The notes: generated by a model from the letters alone, not told the origin. Counted from the stretch's first letter, positions 8,223 to 15,722 are shown. The stretch is DNA of 32,458 nucleotides from CAZERT01 sp964630015 (GCA_964630015.1 CAZVTJ010000005.1:1-32458), one strand, 5' to 3'. Numbers and translations are program-made.

Positions 8223-9013
8223 ATTCCTACCCCCGTATAGAGCCGGACTCCCCGTTTCCACATCCATCGATAGGTTACTCCCAATATGAATATCCAACCC
8301 AGTTGTATCCCGATTATCCGCCACATTTCCCCAAGTGCCAGCCTCCCCTCAACGGCCAGAACAGGAAAGTATGTGCCGTAGGGAAATGGCGTATATGTGG
8401 CAACCGTGTGCCAAAACGACGGAAAAAATTCCAGCGGAATTACAAACCCCCCAAACAACAGGATAAGAACGCCGGTCATTTCAGCAAGTCCCGTATAATC
8501 TGTTGTCCAGAAAGCCGAAAGTCCGACTATCATTTTGAATAAAAACGATACGCAAAATGCGCAGAGGATCATGCACACCGTGGTGATAATTTCAAAAATA
8601 CCATTCACCAATGAAAAGCTAATCCCCAAACCAAACCGGATGATGCAGAAAACAATGATCCCGAAACTTCCCTGCAACAGACGATACGGTAACTCATTGC
8701 AGAGTTTCACAAGCGCATATGATATCGGTTTTACCAAGTATGCATTCAATCCACCCTCCGAAATGTCATACACCGCAACGGTTTCCTCTATGTGAATATC
8801 CAAAAACGATGCCGAAATGATAAGGAGTACGTAATATGCCGTCACATCGGAAAGCGACCAGGAAACGGTTGTTTTCCCGCCGGTAAGGGCTGCATACCAA
8901 AACAGCAACAATATGAGCGGATTAAAAAGCGAAATAAAAAACCATACGACGGACCGACCGCGATATACGAATGCCTGCTGGAAATACAGTAAGAAAATAC
9001 GGATGTATTTCAT
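8219..9013 (-). CDS. ABC-2 type transporter permease, first subunit
   Basis: The 264-residue integral membrane protein has about six helices, for example VVWFFISLFNPLILLLFWYA near the N-terminus and GVLILLFGGFVIPLEFFPSF toward the C-terminus. The loop GGLNAYLVKPISYALVKL matches the conserved cytoplasmic loop seen in this ABC-2 permease subgroup. It starts 3 bp after the ATPase stop and its own stop overlaps the second permease start, so ATPase, permease and permease form a tightly coupled three-gene operon. Family members export lipids, drugs or polysaccharides; nothing in the sequence identifies the cargo. Confidence 0.88.
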   Translation of the reverse strand: MKYIRIFLLYFQQAFVYRGRSVVWFFISLFNPLILLLFWYAALTGGKTTVSWSLSDVTAYYVLLIISASFLDIHIEETVAVYDISEGGLNAYLVKPISYALVKLCNELPYRLLQGSFGIIVFCIIRFGLGISFSLVNGIFEIITTVCMILCAFCVSFLFKMIVGLSAFWTTDYTGLAEMTGVLILLFGGFVIPLEFFPSFWHTVATYTPFPYGTYFPVLAVEGRLALGEMWRIIGIQLGWIFILGVTYRWMWKRGVRLYTGVGI

Positions 9014-9016
9014 ACA

Positions 9017-10000
9017 CTATTCCCCTGTTTTTCCTGAAAATACCGTCCGGACAACATCTTCGATATCCTGTTCTTCGATATTGATGTCATCTATCGGGAA
9101 TTTTCGCAGAAGGAGTGCAGCAATGTCTTTTGTCTTCTCCCGGGGAACGCGGATGGTAACTTTGGGATATTCATACGACAACACCACACCCAACCGCTTC
9201 AGCTGATCCTGTTTCACATGGTCGTCCAGCACAATGGATAAGATCTTGTCTTTCCCATAGGTATCGATAAATTTTACGAGCGATCCGTCAAAAAGAAGTG
9301 CCCCATGATCGATGACGATAATCCGTGACGCAAGCTGTTTTACGTCTTCCATATAGTGGGACGTAAGGACAATTGTTGCGTTGTACCGTTTGTTATATTC
9401 ACGGATAAAATCCCGCATCTGTTTTTGGATAACGACATCAAGACCAATGGTAGGTTCATCCAAAAACAATATGTTTGGTGTATGAATGATCGCAGCGATA
9501 ATTTCCATTTTCATCCGCTCGCCCAGGGAAAGCTTGCGTACCTGAACGGTTAACAGGCGGGAAACATCCAGAATATCGACAAGCTCCGATACCGTTTTTT
9601 TAAACTTCGCATCGTCAATGGCATACATTTCCTTATTGAGAAGAAACGTATCCATAGCCGGAAGATCCCACCACAACTGGTTTTTTTGACCCATGACAAG
9701 AGATATTTGCGTTAGGAATTCGCGTTTTCTTTGCCACGGATCAAACCCAAGGACGCGCACCGTCCCCCGGGTCGGATACAACAATCCCGATAAACACTTG
9801 AGTGTCGTCGTTTTTCCTGCGCCGTTTGGCCCAATAAACCCGACAAGTTCCCCCGCCCCGATGGAAAATGAAACGTCATTGACTGCCTGCTTTGTTTCGT
9901 ATTTGCGGAAAAACAATGAGGAAAGTGCGCCTTTCAAACCCGGTTTTTTTCTGAAAACACTGTAGTCCTTCTGAAGGTGATCGACAATAATGGAGTCCAT
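9017..10000 (-). CDS. ABC-2 exporter ATP-binding protein
   Basis: The 327-residue cytoplasmic ATPase has Walker A GPNGAGKTT (57-65), a Q-loop in VMGQKNQLWWDL, signature LSLGERMKME (from about 157), Walker B ILFLDEPTIGLD (from about 177) and H-loop His at about 215 (LTSHYMEDV). An extra C-terminal domain follows (about 235-327, ending near DINIEEQDIEDVVRTVFSG), as in NatA/DrrA-type exporters. It is the first gene of the exporter operon. It lies just after the HU terminator and has no Shine-Dalgarno sequence; a TATTAT hexamer 6 bp before the ATG would allow a nearly leaderless transcript, which is speculative. Confidence 0.93.
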   Translation of the reverse strand: MDSIIVDHLQKDYSVFRKKPGLKGALSSLFFRKYETKQAVNDVSFSIGAGELVGFIGPNGAGKTTTLKCLSGLLYPTRGTVRVLGFDPWQRKREFLTQISLVMGQKNQLWWDLPAMDTFLLNKEMYAIDDAKFKKTVSELVDILDVSRLLTVQVRKLSLGERMKMEIIAAIIHTPNILFLDEPTIGLDVVIQKQMRDFIREYNKRYNATIVLTSHYMEDVKQLASRIIVIDHGALLFDGSLVKFIDTYGKDKILSIVLDDHVKQDQLKRLGVVLSYEYPKVTIRVPREKTKDIAALLLRKFPIDDINIEEQDIEDVVRTVFSGKTGE

Positions 10001-10015
10001 AGATCAATAATAACG

Positions 10016-10043
10016 GAAAAAGCTCCCACTTGGGGTGGGAGTC
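10016..10043 (-). terminator. Rho-independent terminator of the HU gene
   Basis: On the minus strand CTCCCAC pairs with GTGGGAG around a 5-base loop (10023-10041) and is followed by TTTTT (10021-10017). It lies about 30 bp after the HU stop and separates HU from the ABC exporter operon. A TCTTTT run on the other side could also work in the plus direction. Confidence 0.85.
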
Positions 10044-10073
10044 TTTTCCCAATCTTCCCGTACGGGAAATAGA

Positions 10074-10346
10074 TTACCGAACTGCTTTTTTGAGCGCTTT
10101 TCCTGCTGTGAACCCGGGGGTTTTACGAGCTGGAATGCTGATCGGTTTTCCTGTTTGCGGGTTGCGGCCTGTCCGTGATTTGCGTGAGCGAACCATGAAT
10201 GTACCAAATCCCGTAACGACGACTTTGTCGCCTTTTTTCATTGCGTCGGTAATGGAACCGAAAACTGCCTGGACTGCTTCGCGGGATGCTTTTGCCGTCA
10301 GGGATGCTTTTTTCGCAACGATTTCGACCAAATCTGCTTTTGTCAT
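10074..10346 (-). CDS. hup: HU-family DNA-binding protein
   Basis: The 90-residue nucleoid protein binds and bends DNA as a dimer. The N-terminal helices begin MTKADLVEIVAKKA. The beta arms contain KGDKVVVTGFGTFMVRSRKS and RTGRNPQTGKPISIPARKT, with the Pro at the arm tip that intercalates into DNA. The C-terminus ends FTAGKALKKAVR. Start ATG 10346 gives the normal HU N-terminus. A GGGAGGAGG sequence lies about 14 bp upstream, which is farther than usual. The gene is monocistronic, with its own promoter, palindromic operator candidate and terminator. Confidence 0.96.
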   Translation of the reverse strand: MTKADLVEIVAKKASLTAKASREAVQAVFGSITDAMKKGDKVVVTGFGTFMVRSRKSRTGRNPQTGKPISIPARKTPGFTAGKALKKAVR

Positions 10347-10389
10347 AGTGGTGGTATTCACCTCCTCCCGGGCAGTACTGTATTTGGAA

Positions 10390-10407
10390 AGATTGTTCGA
10401 ACAATCT
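10390..10407. promoter_or_regulatory. 18-bp perfect palindrome downstream of the HU promoter (operator candidate)
   Basis: AGATTGTTCGAACAATCT is a perfect palindrome. It lies a few bases downstream of the predicted HU transcription start (about 10410). It could be a repressor site or a 5' UTR hairpin. Confidence 0.6.
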
Positions 10408-10416
10408 CTACGAAGC

Positions 10417-10445
10417 AACATAGTAATTCCGGCGCGTCATGTCAA
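10417..10445 (-). promoter_or_regulatory. Sigma-70 type promoter of the HU gene
   Basis: On the minus strand a perfect -35 TTGACA (10445-10440) is separated by 17 bp from -10 TATGTT (10422-10417). The spacing is ideal and the site lies about 70 bp upstream of the HU start codon. Confidence 0.85.
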
Positions 10446-10487
10446 GACGTAAAATATTACGGGCCTACAGAATGGGCTAATTCGTAT

Positions 10488-10610
10488 ATTCGCAGTTCGA
10501 AGCATCGTGTCTTCGGAACTAGTATCTTCAAGGCATCAGAATTGCGTCTTCGCAGTTCGCAGCATCGTGTCTTCGTTTTACGAAGATACGAACCGCGAAT
10601 AACGAAGTAA
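10488..10610. repeat. Direct and inverted TTCG repeats, copy B of the CGAAGATACGAA family
   Basis: Two 28-base direct repeats (10488-10515 and 10548-10575) share TTCGCAGTTCG and AGCATCGTGTCTTCG, with two mismatches and a 60-bp period. The second is followed after TTTTA by an inverted copy beginning CGAAGATACGAACCGCGAAT (from 10581), forming a hairpin. The block lies between the rny stop and the HU promoter and may terminate rny transcription. Confidence 0.75.
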
Positions 10611-10617
10611 CGAATTC

Positions 10618-12165
10618 TTATTTCGCTACTTCGGTTGCGCGGAGTTCACGGATGACCGAAATCTTTATCTGGCCAGGGAATGTAATTTTTTCTTCAATTT
10701 CTTCCTTAATTTCCTGTGCCATGATAATTGCCGTAGCGTCATCGACTTTCCCCGGATCCACCGCAACACGCAGTTCCCGTCCGGCCTGGAAGGCAAATGC
10801 TTCCTTTACACCGGCTTTGGATGTTGCGATCACTTCCAAGTCCTTTAGGCGCTTGACGTATTCGTCATAATTTTCATACCGTGCACCCGGTCGACCACCG
10901 GATATCGCATCGGCAATATAGACGATCATCGATTCCCCTGCTGTAAAGGGAGTATCTTCATGATGCTGCTCGACACAGTCAATCACCTTCTTGGGAATGC
11001 CGTATTTTTTGAGCATATCGACACCAAGCTGGACATGGCTGCCTTCCTTATCGGTAATGACCTTCCCGATATCATGAAGCAAACACCCGAGTCGGACGAT
11101 ATTGACATCCGCACCGACTTCCCGGGCAATGGCGATACCGATTTTCGTTTCCTCCATGGTATGTGCAATCATGTTTTGGCCATAGGAAAACCGGTATTTA
11201 AACCGTCCCAGAAGTGCAACGATCGGGGAAGGAAGATTGTATACCCCCACCGCGTGGCAAAGTTTTTGCCCTTCCTCAAACATGATCCGTTCAAGTTCCT
11301 TTTTCACCTGTTCAACCACCTCTTCGATCCGTCCCGGTTGGACTCTACCGTCTTTGAGCAGCCGTTCAAGGGCAACACGTGCCGTTTCCCGGCGAACCGG
11401 ATCAAAACAGGATAACCGGATCACTCCTTCTTCATCCAAATCCACATCGACGCCGGTTGCCGTTTCAAATGCACGGATATTTCGGCCTTCCTTTCCGATA
11501 ATTCTTCCCTTCACATCCTCGTCCGTCACTTTGATAACCGACACTGTATATTCGGCAACATAATCATTGGCGCCGTGCCGCATGGCATCAATCAATATTT
11601 CCTGTGCCTTGATCTCGGCTTCTTCACGTGCCTTAATTTCCGCTTCCTTGATTTCTTTGGCAATTTCACCTTTGAGTTTTTCCTTTGTTTCTTCCAGAAT
11701 CTGGCTGCGTGCATCATTTGCCGTCAGATTGGAAATTTTTTCGAGTTTTTCCGATACCTGTTGTTTGAGCCTTTGTGCATCTTCATATTTTTTCTGTGCA
11801 TCACGTTCCAAATCCGAAATATGTTTTTCCCGTTCTTCGATCGCCCCTTCTTTCCGGTCCATGACTTCAAACTTTTTGCGGAGTTCGTCTTCGGCTTCCC
11901 GACGGATTCTGAAGGCCTCATCTTTTGCTTCCACCAGAATTTCGCGTGCTTTGGCTTCAGCCAATTTAATCTGCGCACGGATTTCCGTTAATTTAGACGA
12001 TTCTTCCTTTTCCAGCCGTTTCAATTCTTTTTTATCTTCAACTGGCGCCGTTTTTTGTTCTTCGGGAACAGATATAATTTCGGGTTTTTTCTGGATTTTC
12101 GGCGTAACCGTTTGGGTGGGTTTGGTTTTTACCAGGGTTGATAACGTCTTTAGTACATCAAACAT
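10618..12165 (-). CDS. rny: Ribonuclease Y without N-terminal membrane anchor
   Basis: This endoribonuclease starts mRNA decay in many bacteria. The 515-residue protein has a long charged coiled coil (about 45-195, rich in Glu, Lys and Ala), a KH domain with GRIIGKEGRNIRAFE (from about 220), and an HD domain with AHTMEET (His about 335) and the catalytic CLLHDIGK (His-Asp about 364-365). The C-terminal segment ends ISVIRELRATEVAK. Known RNase Y proteins begin with a membrane helix; here the first 45 residues are polar (MFDVLKTLSTLVKTKPTQTV). The start is firm: AAAGGAGG lies 3-4 bp before ATG 12165. It lies downstream of recA-recX but is separated from them by a terminator-like hairpin. Confidence 0.95.
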   Translation of the reverse strand: MFDVLKTLSTLVKTKPTQTVTPKIQKKPEIISVPEEQKTAPVEDKKELKRLEKEESSKLTEIRAQIKLAEAKAREILVEAKDEAFRIRREAEDELRKKFEVMDRKEGAIEEREKHISDLERDAQKKYEDAQRLKQQVSEKLEKISNLTANDARSQILEETKEKLKGEIAKEIKEAEIKAREEAEIKAQEILIDAMRHGANDYVAEYTVSVIKVTDEDVKGRIIGKEGRNIRAFETATGVDVDLDEEGVIRLSCFDPVRRETARVALERLLKDGRVQPGRIEEVVEQVKKELERIMFEEGQKLCHAVGVYNLPSPIVALLGRFKYRFSYGQNMIAHTMEETKIGIAIAREVGADVNIVRLGCLLHDIGKVITDKEGSHVQLGVDMLKKYGIPKKVIDCVEQHHEDTPFTAGESMIVYIADAISGGRPGARYENYDEYVKRLKDLEVIATSKAGVKEAFAFQAGRELRVAVDPGKVDDATAIIMAQEIKEEIEEKITFPGQIKISVIRELRATEVAK

Positions 12166-12357
12166 ATGCCTCCTTTATTGAACACATTCAATATTCAAAT
12201 AATCTCCCTACTTTTTCTATTTTCCGGAGGTATGTGACGGAATAATCCTAATCCCGTGCATGAAAGAAGACCGCATGATTTATGCGGCGTTGTGTACGTT
12301 ATTGTTTACAGGACAATGAGTTGCTACATCCTGGATATTTATACACATAAAATCTTT
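12166..12357. other. Intergenic region upstream of rny
   Basis: About 190 bp between the recX terminator and rny. It holds the strong rny ribosome site AAAGGAGG next to the start codon and a small hairpin CCGCAT/ATGCGG at 12271-12287. The rny promoter should be here, but I could not find a convincing -35/-10 pair. No small coding frame stands out. Confidence 0.5.
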
Positions 12358-12385
12358 CAAAAACGGTGCCGGTCGGATCCGGCAA
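12358..12385 (-). terminator. Probable terminator after recX
   Basis: TGCCGG (12367-12372) pairs with CCGGCA (12379-12384) around a 6-base loop. On the minus strand the stem is followed by CACCGTTTTTG. It lies about 22 bp after the recX stop. The stem is short but GC-rich. Confidence 0.55.
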
Positions 12386-12405
12386 AAACATACTTTCCGA
12401 AAATA

Positions 12406-12924
12406 CTACTCCTCATTGTATCCGGTTTGACCCATACCGTCAACGATCGGGGAAATTACGGATGATGAAAAACCACGGCGGAGTAAAAATGCGGCAATCT
12501 TACCATACCGGTCTCTTTTCGGAAGGATTTTCCACCGTTCCAGCCTTTTTCCAAGTGCCTGTTTGGCAAGTGATAACTCCGAATATGAATCACTTTTACC
12601 GGAAACATATCCCTCTACAGCCAGTATCGCATCTTCCTTATCAATCCCTTTCCTGACCAGTTCCAGAATAAGAAGACTTTTCCCTTTTGGCCTGGAGCGC
12701 ATCCTGCTTTCGATCCATAAACGGGTAAACTCCGGATCGTTCACATACCCCAATTCACTGAGTCGCTGGTATGCCTTGTCGCACGTTTCCTGACCATACC
12801 GGGCAGAATATTTTTTCAGATACGCATGAATTTCCCCGGAACTTCGGGGGCGAAATGACACATATCCAATCGATTTGGCTATAAGTGTTTCAAGCGGAGA
12901 TCCCACATTATTCTTCCGTTTCAT
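12406..12924 (-). CDS. recX: RecA regulator RecX
   Basis: RecX binds RecA filaments and modulates strand exchange. The 172-residue protein shows the family pattern of three-helix repeats: [15 protein letters not shown], then [24 protein letters not shown], then [21 protein letters not shown]. The overlap with the end of recA by about 17 bp indicates translational coupling. ATG 12924 sits after GGGAG within the recA 3' end; a TTG codon just before it is less likely. RecX downstream of recA is the classical arrangement. Confidence 0.9.
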   Translation of the reverse strand: MKRKNNVGSPLETLIAKSIGYVSFRPRSSGEIHAYLKKYSARYGQETCDKAYQRLSELGYVNDPEFTRLWIESRMRSRPKGKSLLILELVRKGIDKEDAILAVEGYVSGKSDSYSELSLAKQALGKRLERWKILPKRDRYGKIAAFLLRRGFSSSVISPIVDGMGQTGYNEE

Positions 12925-13951
12925 CAACTCCCAAGGCTACTTTTGTCTGTGCCTGTCCGGATTTGACTATTTTCCATATCGCTTCGCTTATTTCCTTTGC
13001 CAATTTCGGATTTTCCCGAATAGCCATTTTCGTTGCTTCCTTGCCTTGTCCGAGCATCTGGGTACCGTATTTGATAAATGCTCCGGATTTGGTAAGCACG
13101 TTAAACTCGACCCCGACATCAATCAGCGCACCTTCCTTTGATACACCGTCGTGCATGACGTCAAATTCCGCAACCCTAAACGGCGGTGCAATTTTATTTT
13201 TAACCACACGCACCCTATGTCTGCTGCCGATAACCTTATCCCCATCTTTAAGGCTTTCGATTTTGCGCGAATCCATACGGACGGATGCATAAAATTTCAG
13301 CGCCAATCCGCCTGGGGTCGTTTCGGGATTGCCAAACATCACGCCGATTTTCTGGCGAAGCTGGTTGGTGAAAATGACGACTGCCTTTGATTTTGAAATG
13401 ACGGAAGTAAGCCGTCGGAGAGCCTGGGACATAAGCCGTGCCTGGACGCCGACCATCGCATCACCGATATCCCCTTCAAGCTCTGCCCGTGGGACAAGTG
13501 CCGCAACGGAATCGATCACGATGACATCCACCCCGCCGGAACGGATCAGTGTTTCGGCAATTTCCAGTGCCTGTTCACCGGTATCGGGCTGGGAAATCAA
13601 TAAATCATCCAATTTTACCCCAAGAATCTGTGCCCATTGCGGATCAAGAGCATGCTCGGCATCGATAAATGCCGCTGTCCCACCGGCCTTTTGAGCTTCC
13701 GCAATGACGTTAAGACACACGGTTGTTTTTCCCGATGCCTCCGGACCGTAGATTTCAATGATCCTTCCGCGGGGAAGACCACCGGCACCAAGAGCAAGAT
13801 CAAGAGGTAATATTCCCGTCGGAATAACATCGATACCGAGCCTGTTGACGGTCTGCTCGCCAAGGCGCATGATGGCACCTTTCCCGTATTGTTTTTCTAT
13901 CTGTTCCATTGCGAGACGAATTGCGGTTAGTTTTGCATCCTGTTGGGCCAT
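12908..13951 (-). CDS. recA: Recombinase RecA
   Basis: The DNA strand-exchange recombinase, also co-protease for the SOS response where LexA exists. The 347-residue protein has Walker [10 protein letters not shown] (69-77), EHALDP with the catalytic Glu region, Walker B in [12 protein letters not shown], loop L1 ([12 protein letters not shown]), and loop L2 around [20 protein letters not shown]. The C-terminus is acidic (VDETEE), as is usual. An AAAAGGAG ribosome site lies before ATG 13951. recX overlaps the 3' end. No SOS box was recognised upstream. Confidence 0.98.
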   Translation of the reverse strand: MAQQDAKLTAIRLAMEQIEKQYGKGAIMRLGEQTVNRLGIDVIPTGILPLDLALGAGGLPRGRIIEIYGPEASGKTTVCLNVIAEAQKAGGTAAFIDAEHALDPQWAQILGVKLDDLLISQPDTGEQALEIAETLIRSGGVDVIVIDSVAALVPRAELEGDIGDAMVGVQARLMSQALRRLTSVISKSKAVVIFTNQLRQKIGVMFGNPETTPGGLALKFYASVRMDSRKIESLKDGDKVIGSRHRVRVVKNKIAPPFRVAEFDVMHDGVSKEGALIDVGVEFNVLTKSGAFIKYGTQMLGQGKEATKMAIRENPKLAKEISEAIWKIVKSGQAQTKVALGVDETEE

Positions 13952-14024
13952 AGAACACTCCTTTTCGAATATATTTCGGGGGCAGAAAATCTCTTTGTTT
14001 TCTATCCCATTCTTACACAGGAAA

Positions 14025-14033
14025 TGGTAGAAT
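14025..14033 (+). promoter_or_regulatory. Possible extended -10 promoter for tRNA-Pro
   Basis: TGGTAGAAT fits a TG-n-TAGAAT extended -10 element. It lies about 43 bp before the mature tRNA start. No clear -35 hexamer is present. Confidence 0.4.
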
Positions 14034-14075
14034 ACAAGCGAAGAAATACGAGGGAAACGAAAAGGATTGCTTAGT

Positions 14076-14151
14076 CGGGATGTAGTTCAGTTGGTAGAAC
14101 GCACGCATGGGGTGCGTGAGGTCTGCGGTTCAAGTCCGCACATCCCGACCA
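14076..14151 (+). tRNA. tRNA-Pro (anticodon GGG)
   Basis: The 76-base cloverleaf has acceptor stem CGGGATG/CATCCCG, discriminator A and encoded CCA. The anticodon stem is CACGC/GCGTG around loop ATGGGGT, so U33 precedes anticodon GGG and G37 follows. The T arm contains GGTTCAAGTCC. The C1-G72 pair and A73 match bacterial proline tRNAs. The flanks are complementary beyond the acceptor stem, and the 3' end is duplicated downstream. Confidence 0.96.
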
Positions 14152-14390
14152 AGCAATTGTTGACCATAGAGGCTATCCCCCTGCGGTTTCCCGTGACTAC
14201 ACGGGATCGCTGGCAGTAATCTCGGTGACTCGATAACTGGCCAGACGTCAAGTCCGCACATCCCGACCAAGCAATTGTTGACCATAGAGGCTATCCCCCT
14301 GCGGTTTCCCGTGACTACACGGGATCGCTGGCAGTAATCTCGGTGACTCGATAACTGGCCAGACGTCAAGTCCGCACATCCCGACCAAGC
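14131..14390 (+). repeat. 118-bp perfect tandem repeat containing the tRNA-Pro 3' end
   Basis: The unit starts with CAAGTCCGCACATCCCGACC, the 3' part of the tRNA from the T loop, and occurs at 14131-14248 and 14249-14366. A third partial copy of 24 bases follows at 14367-14390. The rest of each unit holds a hairpin CCCGTG-ACTA-CACGGG and an imperfect CTGGCAGT/ACTGGCCAG stem. The two full copies are identical as far as I can read. Confidence 0.92.
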
Positions 14391-14520
14391 CATTCTATAT
14401 ATACACCGCCTTCGCTTCCTCCTTCGCTAAAGCTACGGAGGACACAGTCGGCGAGGCAAAGATGGATTCCCGCCTTCGCGGGAATGACACGTGAAAAACA
14501 GAAGCTACGGCGGGAAAACT
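14391..14520. repeat. Intergenic patch with hairpin repeats, including a dRS3-like ATTCCCGC palindrome
   Basis: ATTCCCGC-CTTC-GCGGGAAT (14466-14485) is a perfect 8-bp stem of the type known as dRS3 in Neisseria and found in many genomes. Before it, TCCTCC and GGAGGA bracket CTTCGCTAAAGCTACG and form another hairpin. No coding frame is credible here. The patch separates the tandem repeat from its degenerate copy. Confidence 0.6.
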
Positions 14521-14585
14521 GACTAAGCAATTGTTGACCATAAAGGCTATCCCCTGCGGTTTCCCGTGACTACATGGGATCGCTG
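14521..14585 (+). repeat. Degenerate copy of the tandem-repeat unit, without tRNA sequence
   Basis: From GACTAAGCAATTG to GGGATCGCTG this stretch matches the non-tRNA half of the 118-bp unit with about three substitutions and one deleted C. It is an older, diverged copy lying just downstream of the thermonuclease stop codon in gene orientation. Confidence 0.8.
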
Positions 14586-14605
14586 TAAAACTATTGATAT
14601 TGATT

Positions 14606-15274
14606 CTATTTACACGTTTTTGCCTTCACGAAGCCGGCTTCTAATGCTTCTTTTTCACTGCAGAACCACGACTCACCAACATCCTTTTCGATAACGGTAA
14701 AGCGGTACTGTGCACAATCAGGTGTATAGTATGTTTTCGCATCGGAATTGCTGTCGAAATTCCCCTTGATCACACACCCTTTTTTGTCGGGTATATCGGT
14801 CGACTGGCACTTTCCATAAATACCCAACCTTCCCTCTTTTGCGGTCCGAGAAACTTCTTTAAGTTCATCTTCTTTTGAAGATATATCGGAATGGTACCGT
14901 GTCCATCCGCTTTGAAGCATTTTTTCGTTTACTAATACATCCCCGACATAGACAAGCGCCATACCGCGGCCATATTTTTCCGCTACTTGCTCATCAATGC
15001 GCACGCGTTTTCCGTTTACCAGCGATTCCAGTTCATTTTTTGCCTCTTTTCCACCGCAAAATTCAAGCTCCGGTGCATCCGCATGCCGGAGCCGGATCCT
15101 GGATTTTCCCTCCAGCACCAAGGTGTCACCATCTATTACGCCAATAACAGGAACACCTATGTTTGAATTATGAGATATATTCAGTAATAACAATATATTC
15201 AGAAGCAATGAAGGAACGGCAATAATTTTAAGAATTTGAACAAAAGGGAATGTGGTATTCTTTTTGACATACAC
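14606..15274 (-). CDS. Membrane-anchored thermonuclease (SNase family) with C-terminal Cys-containing domain
   Basis: Using GTG 15274 the protein has 222 residues. A hydrophobic anchor or signal segment at about 10-34 (IIAVPSLLLNILLLLNI) suggests action outside the membrane. The SNase domain contains VIDGDTLVLEGKSRIRLRHADAPE, with the catalytic Arg and Asp positions, and VAEKYGRGMALVYVG with the second Arg. After it, VIKGNFDSNSDAKTYYTPDC and ESWFCSEKEALEAGF match the small Cys-containing domain often found at the C-terminus of such nucleases. The frame is open to 15439 but that part lies inside the NUDIX gene. No ATG is available in between, so GTG is the best guess and the start is uncertain. 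A role in scavenging environmental DNA is inference. Confidence 0.85.
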   Translation of the reverse strand: MYVKKNTTFPFVQILKIIAVPSLLLNILLLLNISHNSNIGVPVIGVIDGDTLVLEGKSRIRLRHADAPELEFCGGKEAKNELESLVNGKRVRIDEQVAEKYGRGMALVYVGDVLVNEKMLQSGWTRYHSDISSKEDELKEVSRTAKEGRLGIYGKCQSTDIPDKKGCVIKGNFDSNSDAKTYYTPDCAQYRFTVIEKDVGESWFCSEKEALEAGFVKAKTCK

Positions 15275-15290
15275 CCCGATAAAATTTTTA

Positions 15291-15722
15291 CTATTTTGAT
15301 ATATCCTTATACCCTTCACCCGAATGAAGAAGTGAAACCGCTGCAATGTGACCTGCCAACATTGGCGATGGTAGTTGAGCCTGATCAACCCATTCCCATT
15401 TTTCACATTTATCCGGTTCTGTTGTTTTTGGTTCACCATCCCACCGTGAACACATAAATACTATATGAAGAAAGTCATAGTCTTCCTGCCATTCCCGTAC
15501 AACACCCCGGTATTCCAGTTTTATGGCAGTTACTCCAGTTTCTTCTTCAAGTTCACGCCGGGCACACACTTCAAGGGGCTCGCCTATTTCCAATCTTCCA
15601 CCCGGAAGTCCATAGAAACCCGATTTGTATGCATTCTTTCTTTTACCAACTAATACCAATGTACCTTGTGTAACAAGAATGCACACTCCAAAATTTTGTG
15701 AACCGTCAAACGACGTTACCAT
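15291..15722 (-). CDS. NUDIX hydrolase
   Basis: The 143-residue protein has a complete Nudix box, GGRLEIGEPLEVCARRELEEETGV, of which the catalytic REXXEE core is RELEEE. It also has YGLPGG just before the box and KWEWVDQAQLP toward the C-terminus. It hydrolyses nucleoside diphosphates linked to another group; the MutT-like size suggests a nucleotide substrate, but specificity cannot be read. The thermonuclease gene follows after about 16 bp, so the two may be co-transcribed. It is separated from the ribosomal block by about 100 bp that contains a palindrome. Confidence 0.92.
   Translation of the reverse strand: MVTSFDGSQNFGVCILVTQGTLVLVGKRKNAYKSGFYGLPGGRLEIGEPLEVCARRELEEETGVTAIKLEYRGVVREWQEDYDFLHIVFMCSRWDGEPKTTEPDKCEKWEWVDQAQLPSPMLAGHIAAVSLLHSGEGYKDISK

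Noticed and set aside
12182..12357. rny promoter such as TTGAAA-17-TATCCA
   Set aside because: The -35 is good but the -10 is poor, and a TATAAA nearby has wrong spacing; no confident call possible.
14010..14037. recA promoter TTGTAT-16-TAAGAA on the minus strand
   Set aside because: The -10 matches consensus at only three positions and the spacing is 16; too weak to list.
14131..14390. CRISPR array
   Set aside because: The units are 118 bp, perfectly identical including the would-be spacers, and contain tRNA sequence. No cas gene is nearby.
14131..14390. Additional or permuted tRNA genes
   Set aside because: The extra copies contain only the 3' T-arm/acceptor half; no 5' half or anticodon arm is present.
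14130..14393. Minus-strand open frame across the tandem repeat (87 residues, internally similar halves)
   Set aside because: It is produced by translating the 118-bp non-coding repeat in two frames (118 is not a multiple of 3) and includes tRNA sequence. No ribosome site or family resemblance.
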